64,000 nucleotides of DNA from 2-01-FULL-50-23 sp964509695 (GTDB taxonomy: Bacteria > Patescibacteriota > Microgenomatia > UBA1400 > MFAQ01), in the NCBI GenBank assembly GCA_964509695.1, contig CAZDXN010000002.1:1-64000 (forward strand). The letters are read 5' to 3'. The translations under genes and the position numbers were made by a program. Every line of letters starts with the position of its first letter. The stretch's first letter is position 1. Shown here piece by piece: positions 30,915 to 40,794 of the stretch. The notes below the pieces were generated by a model. That model made no database searches. It was not told the origin of the DNA and saw only the letters and a list, made by a program, of their open reading frames with translations.

Positions 30915-32909
30915 TTACCAAGTGAGGAGCGCCTTGGCAATGGCCGGAGCCTCCTTTTCGTTTTGGGCGATAAGATCAAGAGCGACTTCCCTAGCTTGAC
31001 CAAAAAGTTTTTTGTTCCAAAAGTTCTTGAGTCTAACCGGTAACCAGCCGTGCTGTCTGGTGCCAAACAGTTCACCACTACCCCGGAGACGGAGATCCAT
31101 TTTGGAAAGCATTAGTCCGGAATGATGTGTCTGGAGTAGGACTAATCGATCCTCCTCTTCCTGCTCGTCTTTGGTGGGAACGAGAAGGCAGTAGCTTTGG
31201 CGCTCTCCCCTCCCCACGCGACCGCGAAGCTGATGGAGGGAAGCGAGTCCGAAACGCTCGGCTGAATGAATGATAATGACATCTGCTTCCGGAATGTCGA
31301 TGCCGACTTCGATGATACTGGTACTAACGAGAATAGCCTGTTTGGCTTTTTTGAAACTTGCCATAGCCTCCCCTATTTTTTCGATGGCCATTTCACCATG
31401 GATCATAAAAATTGGAGAATTCATATGATATTTTTTTTGATATTCTTGATAGGTTTTTTCGACTCCGTGGGTACTTTTTGATTTTTCTGATTCATGAATA
31501 TGAGGACAGACCACAAAAATCTTGCTCCCGGATGTGAGTTGGTCTTTGATCCATGAAGTGCTGTTTTGGTAGCGAGTTGGAGGAACGACCCAAGTTTTGA
31601 CGGGAAGACGATTTTTTGGTTTTTGGGAAAGGGTAGAAATACTGACTTCACCGAAAATGCCCAGAGCCAAAGTGCGTGGAATTGGAGTGGCGGTTAGATT
31701 GAATAGATGAGGAGAAGGATTTCGTTTGACGAGGACTTGTCTTTGTTCGACCCCGAACTTGTGTTGCTCATCAATGGCCACAGCGGCAAGAGGAATAGTT
31801 AAGTTTTGAGGAAGCTGATTTAAAAGAGCGTGGGTTCCAATAAATATGGTAGGTCTTTTGGGAATTTTTTTGAGAGGTTTGGTTCCGGTGACGAGAATGA
31901 CTTGGGGTTTGGGCAGGCCGAACTTGAGGAAGGTCAGATAATGCTGCCGGGCGAGAATTTCGGTGGGAGAAAGCAGAGCAAATGAATAATGGTTGGCCAA
32001 TAATTGGGCGGCATAAAAATAAATGACGACGGTTTTACCCGAACCGGTTTCTCCCTGGATGAGGCGGTGAGTAAAACGGCTTTTGGTAAGATCAGAGTAG
32101 CCCGCCCGAATTGCCTTTTGTTGACCTGCGGTTAAGGTAAAAGGCAAGGCCTTGATCAAACAGTGATGGAGTTTTTGGTCAATCGTGATTGCCGGAGCTT
32201 GAGGGAGTTTCTTGAGTTCAATTTGATTATTTAAATTGATGGCCAGGTGGTGGTTGAAAGCCAGTCGCAGATCGGCGGCGTTATGGGTCAAAGGATTTTT
32301 TGGGAAGTGAATCGAATTTAGACTGTCGGCATAAGTCATGAGTTTCAAGGGACCAGTAATTGAAGAGTCGAGCGGATCTCTGATCGAGAGCGATGTCAGC
32401 GCTAGGTGAATTTTTTGACGTAAGAAACGGGAGGTGAGTTTGGCGGTGAGCGGATAGATGGGGACCAAGCCATGGGTGTGAATTGAGGTCTGCCCCACCC
32501 GTTCGATGATTGGGGCAATGATGGTCAGTTTGTCAGCCCAGAACGAAGTCTTGCCGGCAATCAGATACTTTTCTCCGGGAATGATGACTCGTGAGATGAA
32601 GCTGTTGTTGAACCAGGTAAGCTTGATTTTGCCTGTTGAATCGACCGCTTCCGCTTGGGTAATCAGTTTGCCGGATTTAGAGGTAAAATGTTTTGGTTCG
32701 CCGATGGTGGCGGTAAAGCTGACGTCTATTTTGACTGCCAGCTGGTTGATTGGAGTAGAAATACGATAGTCCAAGTATCGACAGGGGTAATGATGGATCA
32801 GGTCGTGGATGGTGGTTAGATCGAGGCGAGCGAGAATCTTTTGGTAGGACGGTCCGATGCCAGCGATTTGGTCCAGAGAATCGGCCGGAGATTTCCGATT
32901 ATCAGCCAT
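30915..32909 (-). CDS. recG: ATP-dependent DNA helicase RecG
   Basis: A 664-residue superfamily 2 helicase that regresses stalled forks and branch-migrates Holliday junctions. An OB-fold wedge domain (about 50-170) is followed by motif I QGETGSGKT, motif II AIDEQHKFG, the SATPIPRTLAL-like block (here TATPIPRTLAL), and the C-terminal GRVGRGERQSYCLL and TRQHGWLP blocks specific for RecG. I begin at the ATG at 32909 (MADNRKSP), because the five residues added by 32924 are not conserved and lie next to the divergent PBP gene. Confidence 0.94.
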   Translation of the reverse strand: MADNRKSPADSLDQIAGIGPSYQKILARLDLTTIHDLIHHYPCRYLDYRISTPINQLAVKIDVSFTATIGEPKHFTSKSGKLITQAEAVDSTGKIKLTWFNNSFISRVIIPGEKYLIAGKTSFWADKLTIIAPIIERVGQTSIHTHGLVPIYPLTAKLTSRFLRQKIHLALTSLSIRDPLDSSITGPLKLMTYADSLNSIHFPKNPLTHNAADLRLAFNHHLAINLNNQIELKKLPQAPAITIDQKLHHCLIKALPFTLTAGQQKAIRAGYSDLTKSRFTHRLIQGETGSGKTVVIYFYAAQLLANHYSFALLSPTEILARQHYLTFLKFGLPKPQVILVTGTKPLKKIPKRPTIFIGTHALLNQLPQNLTIPLAAVAIDEQHKFGVEQRQVLVKRNPSPHLFNLTATPIPRTLALGIFGEVSISTLSQKPKNRLPVKTWVVPPTRYQNSTSWIKDQLTSGSKIFVVCPHIHESEKSKSTHGVEKTYQEYQKKYHMNSPIFMIHGEMAIEKIGEAMASFKKAKQAILVSTSIIEVGIDIPEADVIIIHSAERFGLASLHQLRGRVGRGERQSYCLLVPTKDEQEEEDRLVLLQTHHSGLMLSKMDLRLRGSGELFGTRQHGWLPVRLKNFWNKKLFGQAREVALDLIAQNEKEAPAIAKALLTW

Positions 32910-32932
32910 AAAATAACGGCGCAAGAGTAGAA

Positions 32933-35617
32933 ATGACCAAGATTAGGGATCCAATGAAGATCAAGATGGTGAAAAGTTTCCGTTTCTTTCTTGAGAATAG
33001 CATTGGTTTGATTATATCAAACGCGGAGGCTAAGATAGAGTTAATGATTCAGGGAAGGTATCGCCGAAGAAGGTTTAGGTGGCCAAGTTTATCAAAGTTT
33101 CGCTTTAAGCTGAATTTGGGGAAGTGGTTGTTTTTTTTGGTGGTTCTGGGGTTTTTGTCCCTTGCCGGCTTGGTTATTTGGTTTTCGCGGGACTTACCCG
33201 ATCCGAATAAGATCGTCAGAGACAGTGGCTACTCTTCGGTAATTCTGGATCGAACTGGAAAAGAGGTTTTGTACGACATCTTTGTTGACCAAAATAGAAA
33301 ATTTACTCCCTTGGCTGATGTCCCCGACTATTTGAGAAAGGCGACGATTTCAATTGAAGACAAGGATTTTTACAAACACGGTGGATTTGATCCCTTAGCT
33401 GTCTTTCGTATCACCAAGAACCTGATAATCAGCCGTCGTTTGATCGGTGGCTCGACCCTGACTCAGCAATTGGTAAAGAACGTTCTGTTGACGAATGAGC
33501 GGACGGTTACTCGGAAAATCCGGGAATTTGTCTTGTCACTTCGGATTGAAAAGAGATTTACCAAGGACGAGATTTTGCAAATGTATCTTAATGAGGCTCC
33601 CTACGGCGGAACGTCCCGTGGCGTGTCTAGCGCGGCGCAGATGTATTTTGGCAAGGAAGCCCGCGATCTTAATTTGATCGAGAGCATAATTTTGGCGGGT
33701 ATTCCACAGGCGCCAACAAGATATTCCCCCATACTATCGAGCCATTCGAAAGCATATATTACCCGGGCGCGGGAGGTGGCTAGGAGAATGCGTGAAGATG
33801 GATATATCGACGCCGCAACGGAAAAACAAGTGGTAGAGTCCTTGGACAAAGTAGAGTTTCGACCGAATTCAGCGAGTTTGCAAGCGGGCCATTTTGTAAT
33901 GTATGTCAAACAGCAGCTGGATGACCTATTTGGTTCGGGAATCATGGATTCTGGTGGGCTTAAAGTAACCTCAACGCTCGATCTGCCTTTACAAATGGCG
34001 TCCGAGAAAATAGTCGCTGAAGAAATTGCAAAAGTGGAAAAGACTTTGCAGATTAGTAATGGCGCCAGCGTGATCATCAATCCGAATAACGGTGAGATAT
34101 TGTCAATGGTGGGTTCGCGAGGATATTTTGATAAGGATATAGACGGTCAGGTGAATGTGGTCACCAGACTGAGACAACCGGGGTCTTCGATCAAGCCTTT
34201 GGTGTACGCGACTGCTTTTTCAAAAGGATTTACTCCGGCGACAATGCTAGCCGATGTGGTGACGGAGTTTCCGGGAAAAGACGAGAAGACGCCCTATATT
34301 CCAAAGGATTATGACGGTAAAGAAAAGGGTCCGGTGAAGCTGAGGGAGGCTCTGGGGAGTTCGTTGAATGTACCGGCGGTAAAACTACTGGCTTTGACTG
34401 GTGTTCGTGATGTTTTGATGCAAGGAGCGAAGATGGGGATTGCCAGTCTAGATCCTTCGGTGGAGACACAATTAAGATTGGGTTTGTCGATTGCTTTGGG
34501 CGGTGGTGAGGTCCGCCTCTTGGATTTGACATCGGCCTACGGCGCTTTTGCCAATGGTGGCATGAAGGTAAACCCGATTGCTATTTTGAAGGTGGAGGAC
34601 AAAGCGGGTAAGGTGATATATGAAAATAAGACAGTTTTTCCCGACCGAGTAATCGATGAAAAAGTAGCTTTTTTGATCAATCAGGTCCTGTCTGACAACA
34701 ACGCCCGCCTGCTTACCTTTGGGATAAATTCATATTTGAATCTCGGTAGCCGCGCGGTAGCTGTAAAAACCGGAACCACTAACGATATGCGAGACAACTG
34801 GACTTTGGGTTGGAGTCGTGATGTGGTGGTTGGGGTGTGGGTGGGAAATAATAATAATAGTCAAATGAAAAATGTCGCCAGCGGTGTCTCCGGAGCGGCG
34901 CCGATTTGGCGACGGGAAATGTTGGAAGTACTCTCGAAAATTCCTGATCGTCCATGGGATATTCCCAAGGGTATAAATCAAGTTGAGGTGGATAAAATTT
35001 CAGGCTATCCTGCCCATGATGGTTTCGAAAGCTATAAAGAGTGGTTTGTGGATGGAACGGTTCCGACCGGAGATGACCCGATCCATAAAAGAATTCAGGT
35101 ATGTAAGGGGCAAACGGAGAAGTTGGCGAATGCTGCCGCTGTGGCTTCTGGAAACTATGACTGGAAAGAGATAATTGTGGTGGCCGAAAAAGACCCATTG
35201 ACCGATCGTGATTTGTGGCAGAGGGCAATCGACGGTTGGGTGGCGACTAAGTCGGCCGATCCTCGCTTTAAAATTCCGACCGAATACTGCGAAAGCAATA
35301 ATTCGATCGGAGTAAATATTACCAATCCGACTTCTAAAAACAAGTTTTCGAGTGATGGATTTGAGGTTAGGTTTGACGTATTTTCCGATAAACAGGTTGA
35401 TTGGACCGAGGTATATTTAGACGATTCCTTGAAACAACGGATTACGGCTCAACCGTATCGATTGAGTATTTCATCCCTGACAAACGGAAATCATAAAGTA
35501 CGAGTGGTGGTTCACAATACCGATAACCAGCAAGCGGAGCAAACGACCGAATTTGCCATCAATGAGGATTGGCTCTCCCCTACTCCTTCTGCATCCTCTT
35601 CAGCAACGACTCCTTAA
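32933..35617 (+). CDS. Class A penicillin-binding protein (PBP1A-like)
   Basis: An 894-residue bifunctional peptidoglycan synthase. A basic cytoplasmic tail and a transmembrane helix (about 62-87) precede the GT51 glycosyltransferase domain with catalytic Glu142 (SIEDKDFYKHGG) and GGSTLTQQLVKN. The transpeptidase has S418-x-x-K421 (PGSSIKPL), S-x-N (SSLNVPAVK) and K612-T-G-T. The C-terminus carries an extracytoplasmic region with an Ig-like segment (about 800-885) and a Ser/Thr/Pro tail. It shows that the organism makes peptidoglycan. The 3' end overlaps pheT by 38 bp, tail to tail. Confidence 0.94.
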   Translation: MTKIRDPMKIKMVKSFRFFLENSIGLIISNAEAKIELMIQGRYRRRRFRWPSLSKFRFKLNLGKWLFFLVVLGFLSLAGLVIWFSRDLPDPNKIVRDSGYSSVILDRTGKEVLYDIFVDQNRKFTPLADVPDYLRKATISIEDKDFYKHGGFDPLAVFRITKNLIISRRLIGGSTLTQQLVKNVLLTNERTVTRKIREFVLSLRIEKRFTKDEILQMYLNEAPYGGTSRGVSSAAQMYFGKEARDLNLIESIILAGIPQAPTRYSPILSSHSKAYITRAREVARRMREDGYIDAATEKQVVESLDKVEFRPNSASLQAGHFVMYVKQQLDDLFGSGIMDSGGLKVTSTLDLPLQMASEKIVAEEIAKVEKTLQISNGASVIINPNNGEILSMVGSRGYFDKDIDGQVNVVTRLRQPGSSIKPLVYATAFSKGFTPATMLADVVTEFPGKDEKTPYIPKDYDGKEKGPVKLREALGSSLNVPAVKLLALTGVRDVLMQGAKMGIASLDPSVETQLRLGLSIALGGGEVRLLDLTSAYGAFANGGMKVNPIAILKVEDKAGKVIYENKTVFPDRVIDEKVAFLINQVLSDNNARLLTFGINSYLNLGSRAVAVKTGTTNDMRDNWTLGWSRDVVVGVWVGNNNNSQMKNVASGVSGAAPIWRREMLEVLSKIPDRPWDIPKGINQVEVDKISGYPAHDGFESYKEWFVDGTVPTGDDPIHKRIQVCKGQTEKLANAAAVASGNYDWKEIIVVAEKDPLTDRDLWQRAIDGWVATKSADPRFKIPTEYCESNNSIGVNITNPTSKNKFSSDGFEVRFDVFSDKQVDWTEVYLDDSLKQRITAQPYRLSISSLTNGNHKVRVVVHNTDNQQAEQTTEFAINEDWLSPTPSASSSATTP

Positions 35618-37565
35618 TTTTATTCACCTCGTCTTGGGTAAGGTTTCTCTTTGAATCGTTGAAGTGAATGGTGAAAGTGTGTTTGTTTATAAGCGAAGTT
35701 CGATAAATGACTTTGGTGATGAGCTTGCTCTCCTGTTTAATTAATTGAAGTATTTTTCCAATGGATTGATTTGACTGGATGGTGATGTCCTCGATCATGT
35801 CAGGATAATCGGAGATTGGGGTATAGGTGTAATTTGTATTGGCAAGCTCGGAGATAACTTTAAAATCAAGATTAGCCAGGTAAACATTGTCGGTCAAACC
35901 AAAGCTGGTTTTGATGGTGGGGTTGATCGCGCCGTAAATACCGAGGAAGTGCTTGTCAGAATAAATCTCCGCTGTCTGGTTTTTTTGCCAGGGATTTGAG
36001 TCTTTAGTTAGGAGAACAAAACTAACGTTGGTGAGATGTAACGATTGGAGTATGGCTTCGAGGTAACCTTTGGCGTGGCGGTAATTGAGGCCTTGGGTGG
36101 CTATGGCTAAGATGGGATGTTCTTTTGGAGAATAGATATTTGAAAGCTCGAAAATATGGATGGGGAGATCTAACTTGCCTTGATTTTTTTCGAGGTCCAT
36201 TAGCAGACTAGGAATTAAACTTGGACGCATATATTCAAATTCGTTTGAAAGTGGGTTTGTCAAAATTACGGAGTGATCTCGCGCCATGAGAACTCTTTCA
36301 AACAGCTCTTTGCTTACTAGTGAATAGTTAAAAATTTCAGTGAAGCCAAGGTCGGAAAGATATTTTTTGGTTTGGTATTCCCAATCAAGAAGTGGATCTG
36401 AAGTAACGGAGAGATTGGCAGTGATTGGGAGTTTGCTCTCGAGGCGGAAGTAGCCATAGACTCGAGCAATCTCTTCGGCTAAGTCCTCAGGAATGGCAAC
36501 GTCATGAAGGCGCCAAGAAGGAACGACGGCTTCAAATGAGGTGGTTGAGATTTTTTTTACAGAAAACCCGAGATTGGTAAGAATTGTGGAAGTCGTTTTT
36601 GAGTCGAAATCGTAGCCGATCAGACGGTTGAGTTGTTTGAGATCCAACTTGATTGTTTTCGGAATAGGTTTTTGGAAATAGTAGTCAATTGAATCACCCG
36701 CTACCACGGCGGAAGCGTGTTTTACCAGAAGATTGACTCCTTCAATCAGTGTCGGAATGACCAGACGTGAGTCGGGTTGCTTCTCGAAGATTTGGGCGGC
36801 GAGAGTTCGCTCTTGGGTGTAGAGCGAGGTGCGTCTGATTTTTTTTGGATTGTAGGTCTGGACAAAAAGAACGGCTCTTTTGGTTCCCTCATCGATTTCG
36901 GAGAGCTTCCCTCCCATGATGCCACATAAGTCAATCAGCCTACCCCTGCCGTCTTCGATAACAATATCACCACCTCTTAACTGGTGGGTTTTTCCATCTA
37001 AGGTAATTAATTTTTCACCCGCGCGGCTCTCTCGAAGGATCAACTGCTGACCAAGAATTTTATCGTAGTCAAAAATGTGGACCGGTTGGCCAAAACAAAG
37101 GGTGAGATAGTTGGTGATGTCGATGAGGTTATTGAGTGGTCTGACCCCGGAGAGTTCGAGCTGATCTTTGATTTCTTTGGGTGAATCCTTGACGGTCAGC
37201 TTGTCCAGAACAATAGCGGCGAAATGAAGAATTAGACCTTCGTCTTTGATGATTACTTCTAGGGGTAGTTTGCCGCCTTTTCTTTCGGGAAGAGCGTTGG
37301 GTTTGATGTTATAAGGACTGTTGATAAGTTTCGCTTTGATTCCAAACAAGGGCAAGATGGCGGCGGCTTCACGGGCGATGCCAAAGGCAGAAGCGGTATC
37401 AACGCGATTGGTGATCACCTCGATATCGTAGACGTAGTCATCCGCTAACCGGTGAAGATGATCGACAGATGGCCCGCATAGTGTCAATGCCTCGGCTATT
37501 TTTTCGGGAGTCGCCTGGGTACTAAGGTATTTTCTTAGAGTCGAATCGGGTATCTTTATGTCCAT
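35580..37565 (-). CDS. pheT: Phenylalanyl-tRNA synthetase beta subunit
   Basis: A 661-residue PheT with the B3/B4 editing region (NLIDITNYL, GQPVHIFDYDKI), B5, the catalytic-like core and the C-terminal FDX-ACB anticodon-binding domain (YPDMIEDITIQ, ending KESLLKRMQ). Typical PheT is near 800 residues; here the N-terminal EMAP/tRNA-binding domain is missing and the protein begins directly with the B1 region. Short PheT proteins of this kind occur in reduced genomes. It follows pheS by 33 bp. Confidence 0.93.
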   Translation of the reverse strand: MDIKIPDSTLRKYLSTQATPEKIAEALTLCGPSVDHLHRLADDYVYDIEVITNRVDTASAFGIAREAAAILPLFGIKAKLINSPYNIKPNALPERKGGKLPLEVIIKDEGLILHFAAIVLDKLTVKDSPKEIKDQLELSGVRPLNNLIDITNYLTLCFGQPVHIFDYDKILGQQLILRESRAGEKLITLDGKTHQLRGGDIVIEDGRGRLIDLCGIMGGKLSEIDEGTKRAVLFVQTYNPKKIRRTSLYTQERTLAAQIFEKQPDSRLVIPTLIEGVNLLVKHASAVVAGDSIDYYFQKPIPKTIKLDLKQLNRLIGYDFDSKTTSTILTNLGFSVKKISTTSFEAVVPSWRLHDVAIPEDLAEEIARVYGYFRLESKLPITANLSVTSDPLLDWEYQTKKYLSDLGFTEIFNYSLVSKELFERVLMARDHSVILTNPLSNEFEYMRPSLIPSLLMDLEKNQGKLDLPIHIFELSNIYSPKEHPILAIATQGLNYRHAKGYLEAILQSLHLTNVSFVLLTKDSNPWQKNQTAEIYSDKHFLGIYGAINPTIKTSFGLTDNVYLANLDFKVISELANTNYTYTPISDYPDMIEDITIQSNQSIGKILQLIKQESKLITKVIYRTSLINKHTFTIHFNDSKRNLTQDEVNKIKESLLKRMQKE

Positions 37566-37598
37566 TTGTTATTGGTCTAATTGGTCAAATTTGTCAAA

Positions 37599-38606
37599 TT
37601 AGAATTGATTTAATATGCGGAGATCGGTGGTGTAGATATTGCGAATATCGGGAAGATTGTATTTCATGGAGAGAACTCGTTCGACTCCCCAACCGAAGGC
37701 AAAGCCGGAGTATTTTTTCGAATCGACGCCTCCATTTTTTAGGACGTTGGGGTGGACCATACCCGCCCCGCCCAATTCGACCCAGCCGGATTTACAGAGG
37801 CGACATTTTTCGTCATTTTTTATCCGTCCGGATCCGGCGCAAATGCCACAAGTGATATCAATCTCGAAGCTTGGTTCGGTGAATTGAAAGTGGTGCGGTC
37901 GTAAACGGACGCGCCTGTCCTTACCGAAGTAGTTTTTTACAAAATAGTCCCCCACCCCAATCAAGTGGGTAATGTTGATGTTTTTATCAATCAGTAATCC
38001 TTCAAATTGGTGGAACATGGGAGTGTGAGAGACGTCGATTTGCCGGCGGTAGGTCTTACCAATATTGATCATTTTGATTGGGGGGGTCTTCATAGTTTCC
38101 ATCTCTCGGAGTTGGCCATTGCTGGTATGAGGAGTAAGGACGGTGTTTTCGGAGATGTAGAAAGTTTCCTGATCGTCGCGGGCGGGGTGGTCCTTGGGGA
38201 TGTTGAGTCCTTCGGCGGCATACCAGTCGGTGTCAATTTCCGGGTAGCGGCGGCGAATGAAACCAATCTTGGAAAAGATATCGCTGATTTCCTTGATGGC
38301 TTGGGTGATAAGGTGTAGATGCCCGATGGGGGGAAGGATCCCTGGAATGGTGACGTCAAAAGATTCTCTTTCAGATTTTTGATTTATTTCATTTCGTTTT
38401 TCCTCGACAATCTGGACTGCCCTTTGTTTCTGGGAATTGAATTCTTTGCCTAACCTTGCTTTGTCTAATTTGTCTAATTGGTCAAATTTGAGATTGAAAA
38501 CACCGTTTCGACCGAGACATTCAGTCTCGGCTTTTTCAAGATCTGAAAGGGAGTTGATCGAAGTGACTTTTTTGACTAGATTTTTGATTTCGTTTTCGAG
38601 ATACAT
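37599..38606 (-). CDS. pheS: Phenylalanyl-tRNA synthetase alpha subunit
   Basis: A 335-residue class II synthetase subunit. It has the N-terminal coiled coil (residues 1-90), motif 2 region HTPMFHQFEGL, the FTEPSFEID block and motif 3 GFAFGWGVERVLSMKYN. A zinc-finger-like insert with CGICAGSG and CRLCKSGW pairs is present between motifs 2 and 3, a common PheS feature in some bacteria. It lies behind the rplT terminator, and forms the alpha2-beta2 enzyme with PheT. Confidence 0.95.
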   Translation of the reverse strand: MYLENEIKNLVKKVTSINSLSDLEKAETECLGRNGVFNLKFDQLDKLDKARLGKEFNSQKQRAVQIVEEKRNEINQKSERESFDVTIPGILPPIGHLHLITQAIKEISDIFSKIGFIRRRYPEIDTDWYAAEGLNIPKDHPARDDQETFYISENTVLTPHTSNGQLREMETMKTPPIKMINIGKTYRRQIDVSHTPMFHQFEGLLIDKNINITHLIGVGDYFVKNYFGKDRRVRLRPHHFQFTEPSFEIDITCGICAGSGRIKNDEKCRLCKSGWVELGGAGMVHPNVLKNGGVDSKKYSGFAFGWGVERVLSMKYNLPDIRNIYTTDLRILNQF

Positions 38607-38623
38607 ATTGCTTTTATCTTAAC

Positions 38624-38644
38624 AAAAACCCCGCAACTGCGGGG
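38624..38644 (-). terminator. Intrinsic terminator between rplT and pheS
   Basis: On the minus strand CCCCGC, loop AGTT, GCGGGG is followed by TTTTTG. It lies 29 bp after the rplT stop and 18 bp before the pheS start, so it ends the infC-rpmI-rplT transcript or acts as a leader attenuator for pheST. Confidence 0.8.
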
Positions 38645-38672
38645 TCTAAATACTATTTAGATCGGGCCGCAG

Positions 38673-39029
38673 CTATTTGGAGGTGGTAAATTTAAAGACT
38701 GAGGAAAAGACTTCCGGGAACTTGACGGCCAGTGTGGAGAGACTTTTCCGATTGAGGCTGACTTTCTTCTCGACCAGGGCGTTGATGAACTTGCTATAAG
38801 AAATGGCACCGTCTTGAAGTTTGAGGGAAGCGGTAATTCTACCGATCCAGAGGGTTCGAAAGTCGCGTTTCTTGATCTGTCGGCTATTGTAGGCGTATTG
38901 GCCAGCGTGAAGATAGGCTTCCTTTGCCACTTTGTAGAGGCGGCGTTTGGTCATGCGATAGCCCTTGTTGGCGCTGAGGATTTTTTTGTGAGCGGCACGC
39001 CTCACGATTCCGGTTTTGACTCTTGGCAT
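38673..39029 (-). CDS. rplT: 50S ribosomal protein L20
   Basis: A 118-residue L20 beginning MPRVKTGIVRRAAHKKIL, with the conserved RDFRTLWIGRI block (residues about 54-64) and the C-terminal LNRKSLSTLA. L20 binds 23S rRNA early in assembly and in many bacteria represses its own operon. Order infC-rpmI-rplT is the canonical one. Confidence 0.96.
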   Translation of the reverse strand: MPRVKTGIVRRAAHKKILSANKGYRMTKRRLYKVAKEAYLHAGQYAYNSRQIKKRDFRTLWIGRITASLKLQDGAISYSKFINALVEKKVSLNRKSLSTLAVKFPEVFSSVFKFTTSK

Positions 39030-39067
39030 ATTTATTTATTTATCATTAAACATTTAATATAGCTCAT

Positions 39068-39265
39068 TTAGAGGTGGAGCATAGAGCGGATTTTTTTGGC
39101 GAGGACTCCGGTAACTTCGACGTATTTGCGGTAACGTCTGATCATTTTTGAACTCTTCTTGCGGCGCAGATGTCTCATGGTTGGCATGCGACGCATGACT
39201 TTGCCGGTAGCTGTTATTTTGAATCGTTTGTAGACGATTTTTCTGGTTTTGTTCTTGGTTTTCAT
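39068..39265 (-). CDS. rpmI: 50S ribosomal protein L35
   Basis: A 65-residue, very basic L35 beginning MKTKNKTRKIVYKRFKITAT; the block TGKVMRRMPTMRHLRRKKSS is diagnostic. It lies between infC and rplT with gaps of 23 and 38 bp. Confidence 0.93.
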   Translation of the reverse strand: MKTKNKTRKIVYKRFKITATGKVMRRMPTMRHLRRKKSSKMIRRYRKYVEVTGVLAKKIRSMLHL

Positions 39266-39288
39266 GTTGTTATTTTCCTTCGGCAGGC

Positions 39289-39798
39289 TCAGGACGATCG
39301 TTTTGGTTTGATTGTGGCCAGCATGAGCTTGCCAAGCATTTTTGGTTCTTGCTCGATTGAACTTATATCAGCAAGACTTTCTAAGGCTTTAGCCATGATT
39401 TTTTCACCGAATTCCTTTTTGGTGATTTCACGACCCTTGAATTTTACCACGAGGCGGACTTTATCGCCATTCTTGAGGAATTCCTTGACGCGGTTGAGTT
39501 TGATAAAAAGGTCGTTTTCGGCCATAAATGGATGAAGAATGATCTCTTTGGTTTCTTGAGCGGAGGCGGCTCCGGCACGGTCCTTTTTGTTTTCTTGGTA
39601 TTTGAACTTGGAAAACTCGATTAGTTTGACTACCGGTGGACTAGCCTTTTCGGCTACCTCAACGACGTCAACACCCAGAACCTTGGCTTTTTCGAGAGCC
39701 TCTTTTAGGGTCATGACCCCGAGTTGAGCGCTGTCTTGACCGATAACCCGAACAGTTTCGGATTTAATATATTGATTGATGCGGTGAAATTTTCCCAA
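39289..39798 (-). CDS. infC: Translation initiation factor IF-3 (TTG start)
   Basis: A 169-residue IF-3 with both domains: N-terminal RINQYIKSETVRVIGQDSAQ and C-terminal KDRAG... region followed by VRLVVKFKGREITKKEFGEK. IF-3 prevents premature subunit joining and proofreads start codons. The reading frame begins with TTG at 39798; rare starts are a known feature of infC because IF-3 discriminates against them, giving autoregulation. The last codons (KPKRSS) are written by a palindromic repeat-like sequence (39279-39300). Confidence 0.94.
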   Translation of the reverse strand: MGKFHRINQYIKSETVRVIGQDSAQLGVMTLKEALEKAKVLGVDVVEVAEKASPPVVKLIEFSKFKYQENKKDRAGAASAQETKEIILHPFMAENDLFIKLNRVKEFLKNGDKVRLVVKFKGREITKKEFGEKIMAKALESLADISSIEQEPKMLGKLMLATIKPKRSS

Positions 39799-39847
39799 GG
39801 ATTTTCTTAATTTGAACTATCTGGCCTTAATTTTAGCAAAAAAAACC

Positions 39848-40711
39848 TTAGAGGACAATCCCCTCTCGTTTTTCCTCCCCCTTGAAGGGCAAGACATACA
39901 TGTCCTGACCAAAATCGCTAATTCCAACAAACTCGGCTCGGCCGGAGACAATCTCTTCCATTGGTTGACACTGACGGCAACCGTTGGTGGGACATTTGAA
40001 GCGTTCCAATTGTCTGGCTAACTTTATTTGCTTGGCGACCTTAAGAATCTTTGTCTCCGCTTCTTTGAGGTCCGGCAGGGTTTTTTCGGTGAGGCTATCG
40101 TTCATTTCCAGATACCAGTAACTGGCCTTGGCCACCTTTCTCTTTTGGCAGTGGTGGACCAGAAGATGGTAGATCGGAAGTTGCATTGATTTTTCGTCCT
40201 CCTCGCTCTTGCTGGTTTTGAAATCGATGATGTGAACCGAGTCGGATTCAGAGAGGTACTCGAGCCAGTCGATTTTGCCGCAGAGAATGATATTGTCCTC
40301 CTCGGAAAGCCAGAAATAGGGCAGTTCCATGTCAATTTTTACAGCCAAATTTAATAGGGGTCCTGGGTTATCGTCGAGGCGCTTGAGCATATTTGTTCCC
40401 CGTTGTTTGTAACGATATTCAGTTTCGATGTCGAAAAAACCACCTCGGCGGCCGGTGACTTTGGTCCAGACGTTTTCGAATTTGGGGTAGAGGGGTTCAT
40501 GGAAACGGTTTTTGGTAGGCAAAAAAGAGAGGGACTCGATGACTTCGTGAACGACAGAGCCCAAGGATAGAGGTGGAGACACCAGCTGAACCTTGTGATT
40601 GTTTTTGGGGTCGCGATAGACATTTTTCAGAAAGTAGGCTCGAGGGCAGGTTAGAAAATCAGAGATCGATGAATGAGAGACCCAGGTGGCGGTGTATTTA
40701 TCTTTGGCCAT
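39848..40711 (-). CDS. RecB-like PD-(D/E)XK nuclease with predicted Fe-S cluster
   Basis: A 287-residue nuclease of the RecB/Cas4 fold. Motifs in order: H55 (GSVVHEVIE), D148 (GKIDWLE), D163-x-K165 (IIDFKTSK) and Q177-x3-Y181 (QLPIY). Four cysteines, C22 in LTCPRAYF and C240/C245/C248 at the C-terminus, match the Fe-S staple of AddB and Cas4-type nucleases. No CRISPR or helicase gene is nearby. Probable role is DNA end processing in repair. It stands alone, divergent from the aminotransferase gene. Confidence 0.82.
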   Translation of the reverse strand: MAKDKYTATWVSHSSISDFLTCPRAYFLKNVYRDPKNNHKVQLVSPPLSLGSVVHEVIESLSFLPTKNRFHEPLYPKFENVWTKVTGRRGGFFDIETEYRYKQRGTNMLKRLDDNPGPLLNLAVKIDMELPYFWLSEEDNIILCGKIDWLEYLSESDSVHIIDFKTSKSEEDEKSMQLPIYHLLVHHCQKRKVAKASYWYLEMNDSLTEKTLPDLKEAETKILKVAKQIKLARQLERFKCPTNGCRQCQPMEEIVSGRAEFVGISDFGQDMYVLPFKGEEKREGIVL

Positions 40712-40794
40712 GAGATTACTATAGCAGTCGGTTTGTGTTTGGGGTATACAATTGGAACTATATAAGAGAAATACTTAGGGCAGATCAGACGAAG

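Noticed and set aside
40735..40794. Twenty extra N-terminal residues of the aminotransferase from a GTG start
   Set aside because: A possible -10 hexamer lies inside this stretch, and conservation with the family begins at the ATG at 40795.
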